Below, in pieces: positions 44,211 through 51,096 of a stretch of 64,000 nt of DNA. A program made the position numbers and the translations under genes. The notes under the pieces are model-generated. The model was not told the origin of the DNA, made no database searches, and was given only the letters and a program-made list of their open reading frames with translations. Source of the stretch: Pedobacter sp. AJM (GTDB lineage: Bacteria > Bacteroidota > Bacteroidia > Sphingobacteriales > Sphingobacteriaceae); contig NZ_NHOT01000003.1 in NCBI RefSeq assembly GCF_002197755.1, positions 496,001 through 560,000 of the forward strand, read 5' to 3'. Position 1 is the stretch's first letter. Each line of letters opens with the position of its first letter.

Positions 44211-44492
44211 ATGAGCGGAAAAACCATATTCATTATCATCCTGACAGCACTACTTACTGCATTTTTATTTTTAAACAGCGATGAAGTAGCATTTAATTTT
44301 ATTGTGGTGGATGGTATCTTCGTCTCCAAATTACTGGTGATAGGTGTCTGTGTCATCATCGGTTTTATCATTGGCTTTATTGTTGGCCGACCTAAAAAAA
44401 CCGTGAGCAGTTACGACAATGAAATTGAAAGGAATCAACCGGTTTCAACTAAAAAGGAATTGAGTGATGAAGATAGAGATTATATCTCTTAA
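44211..44492 (+). CDS. LapA (DUF1049) family small membrane protein
   Basis: A 93-residue inner-membrane protein. Two transmembrane helices (TIFIIILTALLTAFLFL and LLVIGVCVIIGFIIGFIVG) are separated by a short loop with NSDEVAFNFIVVDG, the V-x-[FL]-[FN]-[FL]-x-x-x-x-x-[PV] pattern of LapA. A charged cytoplasmic tail ends in SDEDRDYIS. In E. coli, LapA works with LapB in LPS assembly regulation. It starts 3 nt after the 934-residue protein and so is likely co-transcribed. Confidence 0.75.
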   Translation: MSGKTIFIIILTALLTAFLFLNSDEVAFNFIVVDGIFVSKLLVIGVCVIIGFIIGFIVGRPKKTVSSYDNEIERNQPVSTKKELSDEDRDYIS

Positions 44493-44713
44493 TATCTTTG
44501 GATAATTGATTTTCGAAAAGTTCAGTCTGGATTGCAGTTAATCTTCGGCCGGGCTTTTCGCTGAATCTTTGTGCTGAACAGAATTTCTAACACCTGAGGC
44601 TCGTTGGGTTTTAGCTTCGACAACTTTCTTTCTATGGCCCTTATTAAAGCCGTCAAAGTTTATTCATCGACAATGACGATTTCTAGGAGTTTACTATTGA
44701 TCCATGGCCTCAG

Positions 44714-45007
44714 TTAAAGGGCCGACATGATTTCACCATACAACAGCCCACTGCCTCCGCCATAATGCTGAATGATTTTGACATCAGGTTTAATCGCCTC
44801 TAATTCTGATCTTAAAGCCTGTTCACATTCCTGATTGATGCCATTACCAAGTAATACCAGATCAACAGCTTCCTTTTTAAAAACTAAAATGGCTTCTTCA
44901 TCCGTACAAACACAAATCCCTTTCCATTCTGGTCGAGCGTTCAAAAGGCGGTTCATTACAATGGTAATTTCAGGATCTCTGCCGATATAAAGTATGGTCG
45001 TTTGCAT
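44714..45007 (-). CDS. Degenerate receiver-like protein
   Basis: A 97-residue protein: MQTTILYIGRDPEITIVMNR resembles the first strand and helix of a CheY-like domain, and AVDLVLLGNGINQECEQALR the third strand. The phosphorylatable Asp that should follow D-[LV]-[IV]-[LI] is replaced by Gly (LLGNG), and the C-terminal Lys is not clear. So it is probably a pseudo-receiver or unrelated Rossmann fold. The TTG at 45016 could add three residues. It is downstream of the pirin gene on the same strand, 78 nt away, and may be co-transcribed. Confidence 0.55.
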   Translation of the reverse strand: MQTTILYIGRDPEITIVMNRLLNARPEWKGICVCTDEEAILVFKKEAVDLVLLGNGINQECEQALRSELEAIKPDVKIIQHYGGGSGLLYGEIMSAL

Positions 45008-45085
45008 ATTTTTCAAGTTAAAAGCTATATGTTAAAAGTTGCAGGCTTAGCCTATCGACCTGCAACTTTCAACTGATCACTTAAA

Positions 45086-45805
45086 TTATAATTCCATCGG
45101 AACATCCATTAACAATACTTCTGCATCTGCAGAAATTGCTTTGAAGTTGATTCCGTCTGTATCCCAAATACCGATGGCATCTCTTCTGCTTAATGTTTGC
45201 CCGTTAATGGTTACTTCCCCACTAATGACGAAAGCATAAACACCATTCCCCTCTTTTTTGATTTTATATTCTGTTTCAAAGCCTTCATCAAATTTACCTA
45301 ATGAAAACCAGGCATCCTGATGAATCCAGACATTATCATCTTCACTATTCGGAGATAAAATCTGCTGGAAGTTGTTTTGACGTGCAGTAACATCTAAAGC
45401 CCTTTGATCATAACGTGGTGTTACATTTTTCTTATTCGGAAATAACCAGATCTGTAATAAATTCAACTGCACATCAGGCAAAGCATTAAATTCACTATGA
45501 CTCACCCCTGTACCGGCACTCATCACCTGAATTTCACCTGCTTTGATTTCTGCGGTATTACCCATACTATCTTGATGCGCAATGGCACCAGCTAATGGAA
45601 TGGTAATGATCTCCATGTTATCATGTGGATGTGCGCCGAACCCCATTCCACCGTCAATTAAGTCATCATTTAAAACTCTTAAAACGCCAAAGTGCATTCT
45701 TTCAGGATTGTAATAGTTCGCAAAGCTGAATGAGTGGTGAGCGTCTAACCATCCATGATTGGCATGGCCCCTGGTGTTTTCTTTGTACAAAATAAACTGT
45801 GACAT
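45086..45805 (-). CDS. Pirin family protein (YhaK-like)
   Basis: A 239-residue bicupin. The N-terminal cupin holds the metal ligands: GAHPHDNMEIITI (H-x-H-x-x-x-x) and VMSAGTGVSHSEFNALP (H, E). The C-terminal cupin is smaller. In other bacteria such pirins are quercetin 2,3-dioxygenases or redox sensors; oxidative-stress induction is common. The start is placed at 45805 (MSQFILYKENTRGHANHG), 25 nt downstream of a perfect -7 box; the longer frame to 45853 would span that promoter. Confidence 0.88.
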   Translation of the reverse strand: MSQFILYKENTRGHANHGWLDAHHSFSFANYYNPERMHFGVLRVLNDDLIDGGMGFGAHPHDNMEIITIPLAGAIAHQDSMGNTAEIKAGEIQVMSAGTGVSHSEFNALPDVQLNLLQIWLFPNKKNVTPRYDQRALDVTARQNNFQQILSPNSEDDNVWIHQDAWFSLGKFDEGFETEYKIKKEGNGVYAFVISGEVTINGQTLSRRDAIGIWDTDGINFKAISADAEVLLMDVPMEL

Positions 45806-45829
45806 AAATTTCCTTTCTTGTTTATGATA

Positions 45830-45837
45830 CAAATTTA
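45830..45837 (-). promoter_or_regulatory. -7 box (TAAATTTG) of the pirin gene
   Basis: A perfect TAnnTTTG on the minus strand, 24 nt upstream of the ATG at 45805. Confidence 0.5.
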
Positions 45838-45864
45838 CTTCAGGTTTAACCACTGTACATTGAT

Positions 45865-45905
45865 GTAGGGTAAGAAAGTCTTCAGTCTGAAGCCTGGAGT
45901 CTTTT
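45865..45905. repeat. AGTCTTCAGTCTGAAGCCTGGAGTC-type low-complexity repeat
   Basis: An AGTCT/CAGTC-rich stretch between pirin and metZ. The same words recur at 48611-48650 next to ispE (GTCTGGAGTCTTTAGTCG, then AGCCTGGAGTCC), which supports a dispersed repeat family. Confidence 0.45.
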
Positions 45906-45917
45906 TAAAATTCAATA

Positions 45918-45956
45918 ACAAAAAAAGCGGCATAAAAATGAATTTCATACCGCTTT
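45918..45956 (-). terminator. Terminator of the metZ-like gene
   Basis: On the minus strand AAAGCGG (45950-45956) pairs with CCGCTTT (45924-45930) around a smaller inner hairpin, followed by TTTT and more T. Confidence 0.75.
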
Positions 45957-45974
45957 GATTATTTTAATTCGCTA

Positions 45975-47144
45975 TTATGCTTTCAATGCCTGTTCAATAT
46001 CAGCTAAAATATCATTGATGTGCTCCAAACCTATTGACAAGCGAATAGATCCCTGCTCAATACCAACGATATTCCGTTCTTCTTCAGTCAATTTGCTATG
46101 CGTACTGGTTGCAGGATGCGTGGCAATAGACCGTGTATCTGCAAGGTTTGCAGAGATGGAAAACATTTTCAGGCCATCCATAAACTTACGGGCACCTTCT
46201 ACACCGCCTTCAACAACGATGGTTACGATACCACCACCCTGTTTCATTTGCTTTTTAGCAATTTCATATTGTGGGTGAGAGGGTAAAAAGGGATATTTAA
46301 CCAGTTTGATTTTAGGATGCTTTTCTAAATATTCAGCAACTTTTAAAGCACTTTCACAATGGCGATCCATCCGCACAGCCAGGGTTTCTAAACTTTTAGA
46401 CAAAATCCAGGCATTAAATGGAGATAAAGCCGGACCACTGTGGCGGGCAAACCCTATAACCTCTGCTATCAGTTCCTTATTACCTAAGATGATACCACCC
46501 AATACGCGTCCTTGTCCATCAATGTACTTTGTAGCCGAATGGATAGAAATGTGTGCACCTAACGCAATTGGCTGTTGCAAATATGGCGTTGCAAAACAAT
46601 TATCGACTACTAAAAGTTGATGGTGTTTTTTGGCTAAATTGCCCAGGAAAGCCAGATCAATAATATCAATACCTGGATTAGACGGTGTTTCAACGAAAAT
46701 CATTTTGGTGTTCGGCTTAATCAAAGCCTCCCAGTCTTCTGGTTTATCTAAATCGGCGTAATCAAAGGTTACCCCCCATTTAGAAAAAACATTGGTTAAC
46801 AACTGGTGTGTAGATCCAAAAACAGAACGACTGGAGACAATATGATCGCCGGCTTTTAAGAAAGCACCAAATGTGGTGAAAATAGCCGCCATGCCAGTTG
46901 CCGTAGCAAAACCATCTTCTGCACCTTCCAGCAGACACATTTTTTCTATAAATTCTGAGGTATTAGGATTGGAATAACGACTGTAAACATTCCCTTCTTT
47001 TTCATTGGCGAATAACGCCCGCATTTCTTCAGCATCATCAAACTTATAACTGGAGGTAAGATAAATTGGCGCAGAATGCTCCTTATGTAAACTTCGTTCG
47101 GTTTGCGTGCGAATGGCTATGGTTTCAAAATTTTCGGATTTCAT
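45975..47144 (-). CDS. metZ: Cys/Met-metabolism PLP enzyme, probable O-succinylhomoserine sulfhydrylase
   Basis: A 389-residue trans-sulfuration family enzyme. The PLP lysine lies in SATKYIDGQGRVLGG; the pyridine-ring Asp is in VDNCFATPYLQQP, and the phosphate site in TGMAAIF. The N-terminal HKEHSAPIYLTSSYKFD and NVYSRYSNPN give the substrate Tyr/Arg pair. The GQGRV segment after the lysine is a feature I associate with MetZ-type sulfhydrylases rather than cystathionine gamma-synthases. The reaction would be O-succinyl-L-homoserine plus sulfide to homocysteine. OsmC follows upstream across a repeat-rich gap. Specificity within the family is not certain. Confidence 0.78.
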   Translation of the reverse strand: MKSENFETIAIRTQTERSLHKEHSAPIYLTSSYKFDDAEEMRALFANEKEGNVYSRYSNPNTSEFIEKMCLLEGAEDGFATATGMAAIFTTFGAFLKAGDHIVSSRSVFGSTHQLLTNVFSKWGVTFDYADLDKPEDWEALIKPNTKMIFVETPSNPGIDIIDLAFLGNLAKKHHQLLVVDNCFATPYLQQPIALGAHISIHSATKYIDGQGRVLGGIILGNKELIAEVIGFARHSGPALSPFNAWILSKSLETLAVRMDRHCESALKVAEYLEKHPKIKLVKYPFLPSHPQYEIAKKQMKQGGGIVTIVVEGGVEGARKFMDGLKMFSISANLADTRSIATHPATSTHSKLTEEERNIVGIEQGSIRLSIGLEHINDILADIEQALKA

Positions 47145-47233
47145 TTTATGCTGAGATATGAGTATTGAGATGTGGGCTGCTAGATTTGAGATAGGACATT
47201 TACTCCGTAAACCCTATACCTTAAACCTCCATC
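47145..47233. repeat. GAGATATGAG / CCTATACCTTAAACCTCC-type intergenic repeat, copy 1
   Basis: One half is purine-rich with GAGAT words (gagatatgagtattgagatg), the other pyrimidine-rich with ACCTT words (ccctataccttaaacctcc). Its structure matches the copy at 47655-47745 on the other side of osmC. Confidence 0.5.
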
Positions 47234-47653
47234 CTACACCTTATTTATTTTATAAGTAAAATTAATTTTTGCTGAGCGGCCTAAAATATTTGATACGGAA
47301 CAATATTTATCGAAAGTCATGGCCAGGGCGCGTTCTACTTTTGTTGTACTTAAATCGCCATATAAGTCGAAGTGAATATCGATTTGATCAAAAATCGGTG
47401 GCATCTCTTCATCTTTTCTGGTGGCGTTGATGGCAATTTTAATATCATCCAGAGGCTCTTTTTGTTTCGTTAGCACATTCACCATGTCAATGCCGCTGCA
47501 TCCTCCAAGTCCCACTAAAAGCATTTCCATTGGCCTGAAACCTTTACCCTCACCACCAATGGCAGTCTTTGCGTCCAATTCTACAGTGAAACCGCTTTCA
47601 TTTTCTGCCTCAAAATTAAATTTACCGCTTTTGCGGATGAGATTTATGTTCAT
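47234..47653 (-). CDS. OsmC family protein (peroxiredoxin-like)
   Basis: A 139-residue protein. The two family cysteines are in GLGGCSGIDMVN and FDKYCSVSNILGRSAKI; in OsmC/Ohr these form the peroxidatic and resolving pair on a swapped dimer. The central helix K-P-[ML]-E-[ML]-L-L-x-x-[LAV]-[AG]-x-C is present as RPMEMLLVGLGGC. Family members reduce organic hydroperoxides with lipoyl thiols. It lies between two copies of the same intergenic repeat. The substrate is not known. Confidence 0.88.
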   Translation of the reverse strand: MNINLIRKSGKFNFEAENESGFTVELDAKTAIGGEGKGFRPMEMLLVGLGGCSGIDMVNVLTKQKEPLDDIKIAINATRKDEEMPPIFDQIDIHFDLYGDLSTTKVERALAMTFDKYCSVSNILGRSAKINFTYKINKV

Positions 47654-47745
47654 ATTAATAGTATCGAGATGTCAGATTTGAGATATTAGATATGAGACAT
47701 TTCAAACGCCTTAAACCATCTATCTTCCAACCTTCTACCTTAATT
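47654..47745. repeat. GAGAT / CCTTCTACCTT-type intergenic repeat, copy 2
   Basis: Again purine-rich GAGAT words (gagatgtcagatttgagat) followed by pyrimidine-rich words (ccaaccttctaccttaa). It sits just upstream of osmC and probably near its promoter. The repeat pair brackets osmC. Confidence 0.5.
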
Positions 47746-47807
47746 TAAATTTATTATTTAATACCCTAATGTTTTGCTATTCGAACACCATGCGCCATGC
47801 GCTCAGC

Positions 47808-48611
47808 TTAAATACCATAAAATACTAAGTTGTTTTTTTCCAGTTCCTGCAGTTTAACAGGTTTGTTAAAAATGGCAAAAACCGACGAGCCGCTGCCACT
47901 CATTAAAGCGAATGTTGCGCCTGCATCGTATAAACTGGTTTTTATTTGATGAATTTGGGGATACCTCGCGAATACCGATGGTTCGAAATCGTTGATAACC
48001 TTATCTTTCCATGTTGTTGGCGACAAATGTATGATTTCTTTTAAAGATTGCAAAGGCTTTTGAGGTTTTACCAGAGCATAAGCATCAGCGGTGCTAACAT
48101 GTATAGGCGGCTTTACCAGAACTTTAAACCAGCCTGATAAGTCAACTTCGCATTTTTCAAATTCATCTCCCTTGTTAAAAGCGTAGACAGGTTTATTTTC
48201 TATAAAAAAAGCGCAATCAGCACCTAACCTGCGGGCATAATCTTCCATTTGATTCACAGATAAACCCAAATTAAACTTTTCGTTGATCAGTTTAATGACG
48301 AAGGCGCAATCTGCTGATCCACCGCCCAAACCAGCACCCACGGGGATGTTTTTCAGGAGGTTAATCTGCTGCGCAGGAATATTATAGTCATTCTTAATCA
48401 ATTGGTACGCGCTAAAACACAGGTTATCATTCGCCTCTCCGGGAATATCTATACCATAAATTTTGCATGATGTTTCTGTGGCATCTACAATTTCTACAGC
48501 GTCTTTAATATCAATCGGATAAAAAACAGTTTCGAGATTATGATAACCATCGGCCCGTTTCTCGGTGATATTTAAACCTAAGTTAATTTTTGCGTTTGGA
48601 AAGGATAACAT
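47808..48611 (-). CDS. ispE: 4-diphosphocytidyl-2-C-methyl-D-erythritol kinase
   Basis: A 267-residue GHMP kinase. It opens MLSFPNAKINLGLNITEKRA with the catalytic K8 and then DGYHNLETVF; the ATP loop is VGAGLGGGSADCAF (91-104). GSGSSVFAIF is the third GHMP motif. The enzyme phosphorylates CDP-methylerythritol in the MEP isoprenoid pathway. The other MEP genes are not in this window. Short for IspE (E. coli 283) but complete. Confidence 0.92.
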   Translation of the reverse strand: MLSFPNAKINLGLNITEKRADGYHNLETVFYPIDIKDAVEIVDATETSCKIYGIDIPGEANDNLCFSAYQLIKNDYNIPAQQINLLKNIPVGAGLGGGSADCAFVIKLINEKFNLGLSVNQMEDYARRLGADCAFFIENKPVYAFNKGDEFEKCEVDLSGWFKVLVKPPIHVSTADAYALVKPQKPLQSLKEIIHLSPTTWKDKVINDFEPSVFARYPQIHQIKTSLYDAGATFALMSGSGSSVFAIFNKPVKLQELEKNNLVFYGI

Positions 48612-48655
48612 TTTAGTCTGGAGTCTTTAGTCGTAAGCCTGGAGTCCCTAATTAC
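48611..48655. repeat. GTCTGGAGTC-type repeat upstream of ispE
   Basis: A stretch of AGTCT/GGAGTC words directly at the ispE start codon, related to 45865-45905. Confidence 0.4.
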
Positions 48656-48849
48656 AGAAAGCAGCAACGATCCCCAATGCAAACATACATGGTTACGTTT
48701 TGATAACAAAGTATTCAAAAGTAAACAGGTAATGAAAATGTTAAAAAGCGCATATTGTCAGCAACTAAACCCTTCTTCTTTTGATAAATTTCACATATTT
48801 GTACCTGATAATTTATTCACGATTAAAAGCCTACTTGGGTTTAGGGTAT

Positions 48850-49644
48850 ATGAAACAATATTTAGATTTAATGCAGCATGTGCTGGATAACGGTGCTCAA
48901 AAGCATGATCGTACAGGAACTGGAACCATCAGTGTTTTTGGTTATCAGATGCGTTTTAACCTGCAGGAGGGTTTTCCGATGGTTACCACAAAAAAGCTGC
49001 ACTTAAAATCGATTATCCATGAATTGATCTGGTTTTTAACGGGAGATACCAATATTAAATATTTGAAAGACAATGGTGTTCGCATCTGGGATGAATGGGC
49101 AGATGCAGATGGAAACCTGGGGCCGGTTTACGGTTCGCAATGGAGAAGCTGGCCAACGCCTGATGGACAACACATTGATCAGATCACCAATATCATCAAT
49201 ACCATTAAAAACAATCCTGATTCACGCAGGATTATTGTGTCGGCCTGGAATGTAGCAGAGATTGAAAATATGGCCCTTCCGCCTTGCCATGCCTTCTTTC
49301 AATTTTACGTAGCTGACGGGAAGTTAAGTTGTCAGTTATACCAACGCAGTGCTGATATCTTTCTTGGCGTTCCTTTTAATATTGCATCGTATGCTTTATT
49401 AACCATGATGGTGGCACAGGTTTGCGGCTTGGAAGCAGGCGATTTCGTGCATACCCTAGGTGATGCACATTTATACAATAATCATATTGAACAAGCCAAT
49501 CTTCAATTGAGCAGAGCACCAAAGCCGTTACCTAGGATGAAAATTAATCCTGACGTAAAAAGTATCTTCGATTTTAAATTTGAAGATTTTACATTGGAAA
49601 ATTACGAAGCACATCCTCATATTAAAGGAATTGTGGCGGTATAA
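48850..49644 (+). CDS. thyA: Thymidylate synthase
   Basis: A 264-residue enzyme, the same length as E. coli ThyA, with the catalytic Cys at 146 in [14 protein letters not shown]. Other signatures are [33 protein letters not shown] and [20 protein letters not shown]. It methylates dUMP to dTMP using methylene-THF, producing dihydrofolate that folA (534 nt downstream) must recycle. ATG 48850 is used; the upstream in-frame TTG at 48781 would add a hydrophobic segment alien to ThyA. A toxin-antitoxin pair separates it from folA. Confidence 0.96.
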   Translation: MKQYLDLMQHVLDNGAQKHDRTGTGTISVFGYQMRFNLQEGFPMVTTKKLHLKSIIHELIWFLTGDTNIKYLKDNGVRIWDEWADADGNLGPVYGSQWRSWPTPDGQHIDQITNIINTIKNNPDSRRIIVSAWNVAEIENMALPPCHAFFQFYVADGKLSCQLYQRSADIFLGVPFNIASYALLTMMVAQVCGLEAGDFVHTLGDAHLYNNHIEQANLQLSRAPKPLPRMKINPDVKSIFDFKFEDFTLENYEAHPHIKGIVAV

Positions 49645-49688
49645 TCAATACAAACAATTAATGGTTAAAAGAATTATTATATTTGTAT

Positions 49689-49892
49689 ATGGAAACTTTT
49701 TCAATTAGTGTACCCGATAAAAAAAGCAGTTTAGTGAAACAGCTTTTAAAGGAATTAGGTGTAGTAATTAATACTGAATCAGCTAAAAGCCCGAATAAAA
49801 CCACACGCACATCTATGGCAAAAACAAGCAAGGGTGAAGGTCTTACAAAATCTTCGAGCCATGAAGATTTAATGCTGAAGTTAAATTCATAG
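49689..49892 (+). CDS. Antitoxin of a YafQ-type pair
   Basis: A 67-residue protein: METFSISVPDKKSSLVKQLL, then KELGVVINTESAKSPNKTTR, and a Ser/Lys-rich disordered tail (TSKGEGLTKSSSHEDLMLKL). The N-terminus fits a beta-strand and amphipathic helix, and the flexible tail is typical of toxin-embracing antitoxins. The pairing with the YafQ-like toxin gene one base later supports the call; the sequence alone is not diagnostic. Confidence 0.6.
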   Translation: METFSISVPDKKSSLVKQLLKELGVVINTESAKSPNKTTRTSMAKTSKGEGLTKSSSHEDLMLKLNS

Positions 49893-49893
49893 T

Positions 49894-50166
49894 ATGTACG
49901 AAATATCTTTTTCAAATCAATTTAAAAAAGATTATAAACGTTGCATCAAAAGAAATTATGATATTTCTCTTTTAGAGGTAACTCTGAAAATATTGAGAGA
50001 AACTGGCAAGCTACCATCAAACTATAAGCCGCACATTTTAAGTGGAAATTATGCTGGTTTTTGGGAATGCCATATCAAGGGAGATTGGTTAATGACCTGG
50101 CTCCAGGATGATATTAAAAAAGAAATTTACCTTGACAGGCTTGGTACTCATTCAGACTTATTTTAA
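49894..50166 (+). CDS. YafQ-family mRNA interferase toxin (RelE superfamily)
   Basis: A 90-residue RelE-fold protein starting MYEISFSNQFKKDYKRCIKR. The YafQ pattern is seen in the later strands: HILSGNYAGFWECHIKGDWL with the G-x-[WF]-x-x-H-[IV]-x-x-D-[WL] signature, then YLDRLGTHSDLF with the catalytic-type H and terminal F. YafQ cleaves mRNA on the ribosome at AAA codons in E. coli; specificity here is unknown. Two nt after the antitoxin. It sits between thyA and folA, an unusual place. Confidence 0.85.
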   Translation: MYEISFSNQFKKDYKRCIKRNYDISLLEVTLKILRETGKLPSNYKPHILSGNYAGFWECHIKGDWLMTWLQDDIKKEIYLDRLGTHSDLF

Positions 50167-50178
50167 TCATTATCAACA

Positions 50179-50667
50179 ATGACCATTGCAATCGCTGTTG
50201 CCATAGGCGAAAACCTCGAAATTGGCAAAAACAATCAACTCTTATGGCACATGCCGGCAGATTTAAAGTTTTTTAAACAAACAACATCCGGACATACCAT
50301 AGTAATGGGCCGCAAAACATTCGATTCTGTTGGTAAACCGTTACCTAACCGCAGAAACATTGTGATTACCAGAGATGCGTTGCTAAAAATTGATGGTGCC
50401 GAAGTAGTGAACAGCTTAGATGAAGCCCTAAAAATTACCCAAAATGAAGAAAAGCCGGTTTTCATCGTAGGTGGTGCTGAAATTTATCGCCAGGCTTTAC
50501 CGAAAACAGATACGCTTTATTTAACCACGATTCATCATACTTTCGATGCAGACACTTTTTTCCCTGAAATTAACCGAAGCGAATGGGAAGTGGTAAGCAG
50601 AGAGCCCCATCAGGCGGATGAAAAAAACAAATACGATTATACTTTCGAGGTTTTAAAAAGGAAATAG
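50179..50667 (+). CDS. folA: Dihydrofolate reductase
   Basis: A 162-residue enzyme. It opens MTIAIAVAIGENLEIGKNNQ with LLWHMPADLKFFKQTTSG (substrate Asp in PADLKFFK), then VMGRKTFDSVGKPLPNRRNI (NADPH site) and PVFIVGGAEIYRQALPKTD. It reduces dihydrofolate made by ThyA to tetrahydrofolate. It starts 12 nt after the YafQ toxin's stop, so the toxin-antitoxin promoter may read into it. No resistance changes can be judged by eye. Confidence 0.95.
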   Translation: MTIAIAVAIGENLEIGKNNQLLWHMPADLKFFKQTTSGHTIVMGRKTFDSVGKPLPNRRNIVITRDALLKIDGAEVVNSLDEALKITQNEEKPVFIVGGAEIYRQALPKTDTLYLTTIHHTFDADTFFPEINRSEWEVVSREPHQADEKNKYDYTFEVLKRK

Positions 50668-51042
50668 TTTTATCAGCTACAGAGATTTTCACAGAAAACG
50701 CTGAGCATTTAATGAGGTAAGACAAACTTCTTTCCTGAAAAGTTGGAAATAGCTGTGCCTGGCAATGATGATGTTGTATTCCACTTAGCCGGAAACAGAA
50801 ATACTTTCCCAGCCAAGCTAAACCCGACATCAGCGGCAGCCCCGGTTTTTTCTACCGGGCTACAGCGTTTGGCGGGGCCGAACCCAAAACAAATGCTGCT
50901 GTTCTTGCTTTCCAAACGATTCAGCCGGAATAATTGAACATTAAAATGGATTCAACGTAACGATTGCATCCGTATTACTCCCTCTTAAAAATTAATCTTA
51001 ATAAATTATCAATTAAGGGGTTCTATAAATTAAAAATTTAAT
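50668..51042. repeat. Candidate dispersed repeat between folA and secDF (with hairpin)
   Basis: About 50690-50940 differs from the surrounding AT-rich spacers: more GC, several stop-poor frames on both strands, none matching a family, and a hairpin CCCGGT / ACCGGG (50841-50846, 50854-50859). This is the usual look of a structured intergenic repeat rather than a gene. From 50940 to the secDF promoter the sequence is plain AT-rich spacer. Confidence 0.35.
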
Positions 51043-51050
51043 TAGATTTG
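51043..51050 (+). promoter_or_regulatory. -7 box (TAGATTTG) of secDF
   Basis: A perfect TAnnTTTG, 46 nt before the ATG at 51097, leaving a moderate leader that is rich in A. Confidence 0.5.
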
Positions 51051-51096
51051 CCGACTTGTTAAAAAACAGCGAAAGACAAATTATTTTAAACAAACA

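Noticed and set aside
44493..44713. A decayed gene in the spacer after the LapA-like gene
   Set aside because: Both strands were read; no recognisable protein fragment or repeat copy was found, so it is left as plain spacer.
49678..49685. TATATTTG as the promoter of the YafQ-type antitoxin gene
   Set aside because: It ends only 3 nt before the ATG at 49689, too close for a transcript to include the start codon, and no -33 element precedes it. The true promoter is probably elsewhere or in thyA.
50709..50937. Overlapping open frames on both strands between folA and secDF as genes
   Set aside because: No signal, family motif or promoter; open on several frames at once, which fits a noncoding repeat better.
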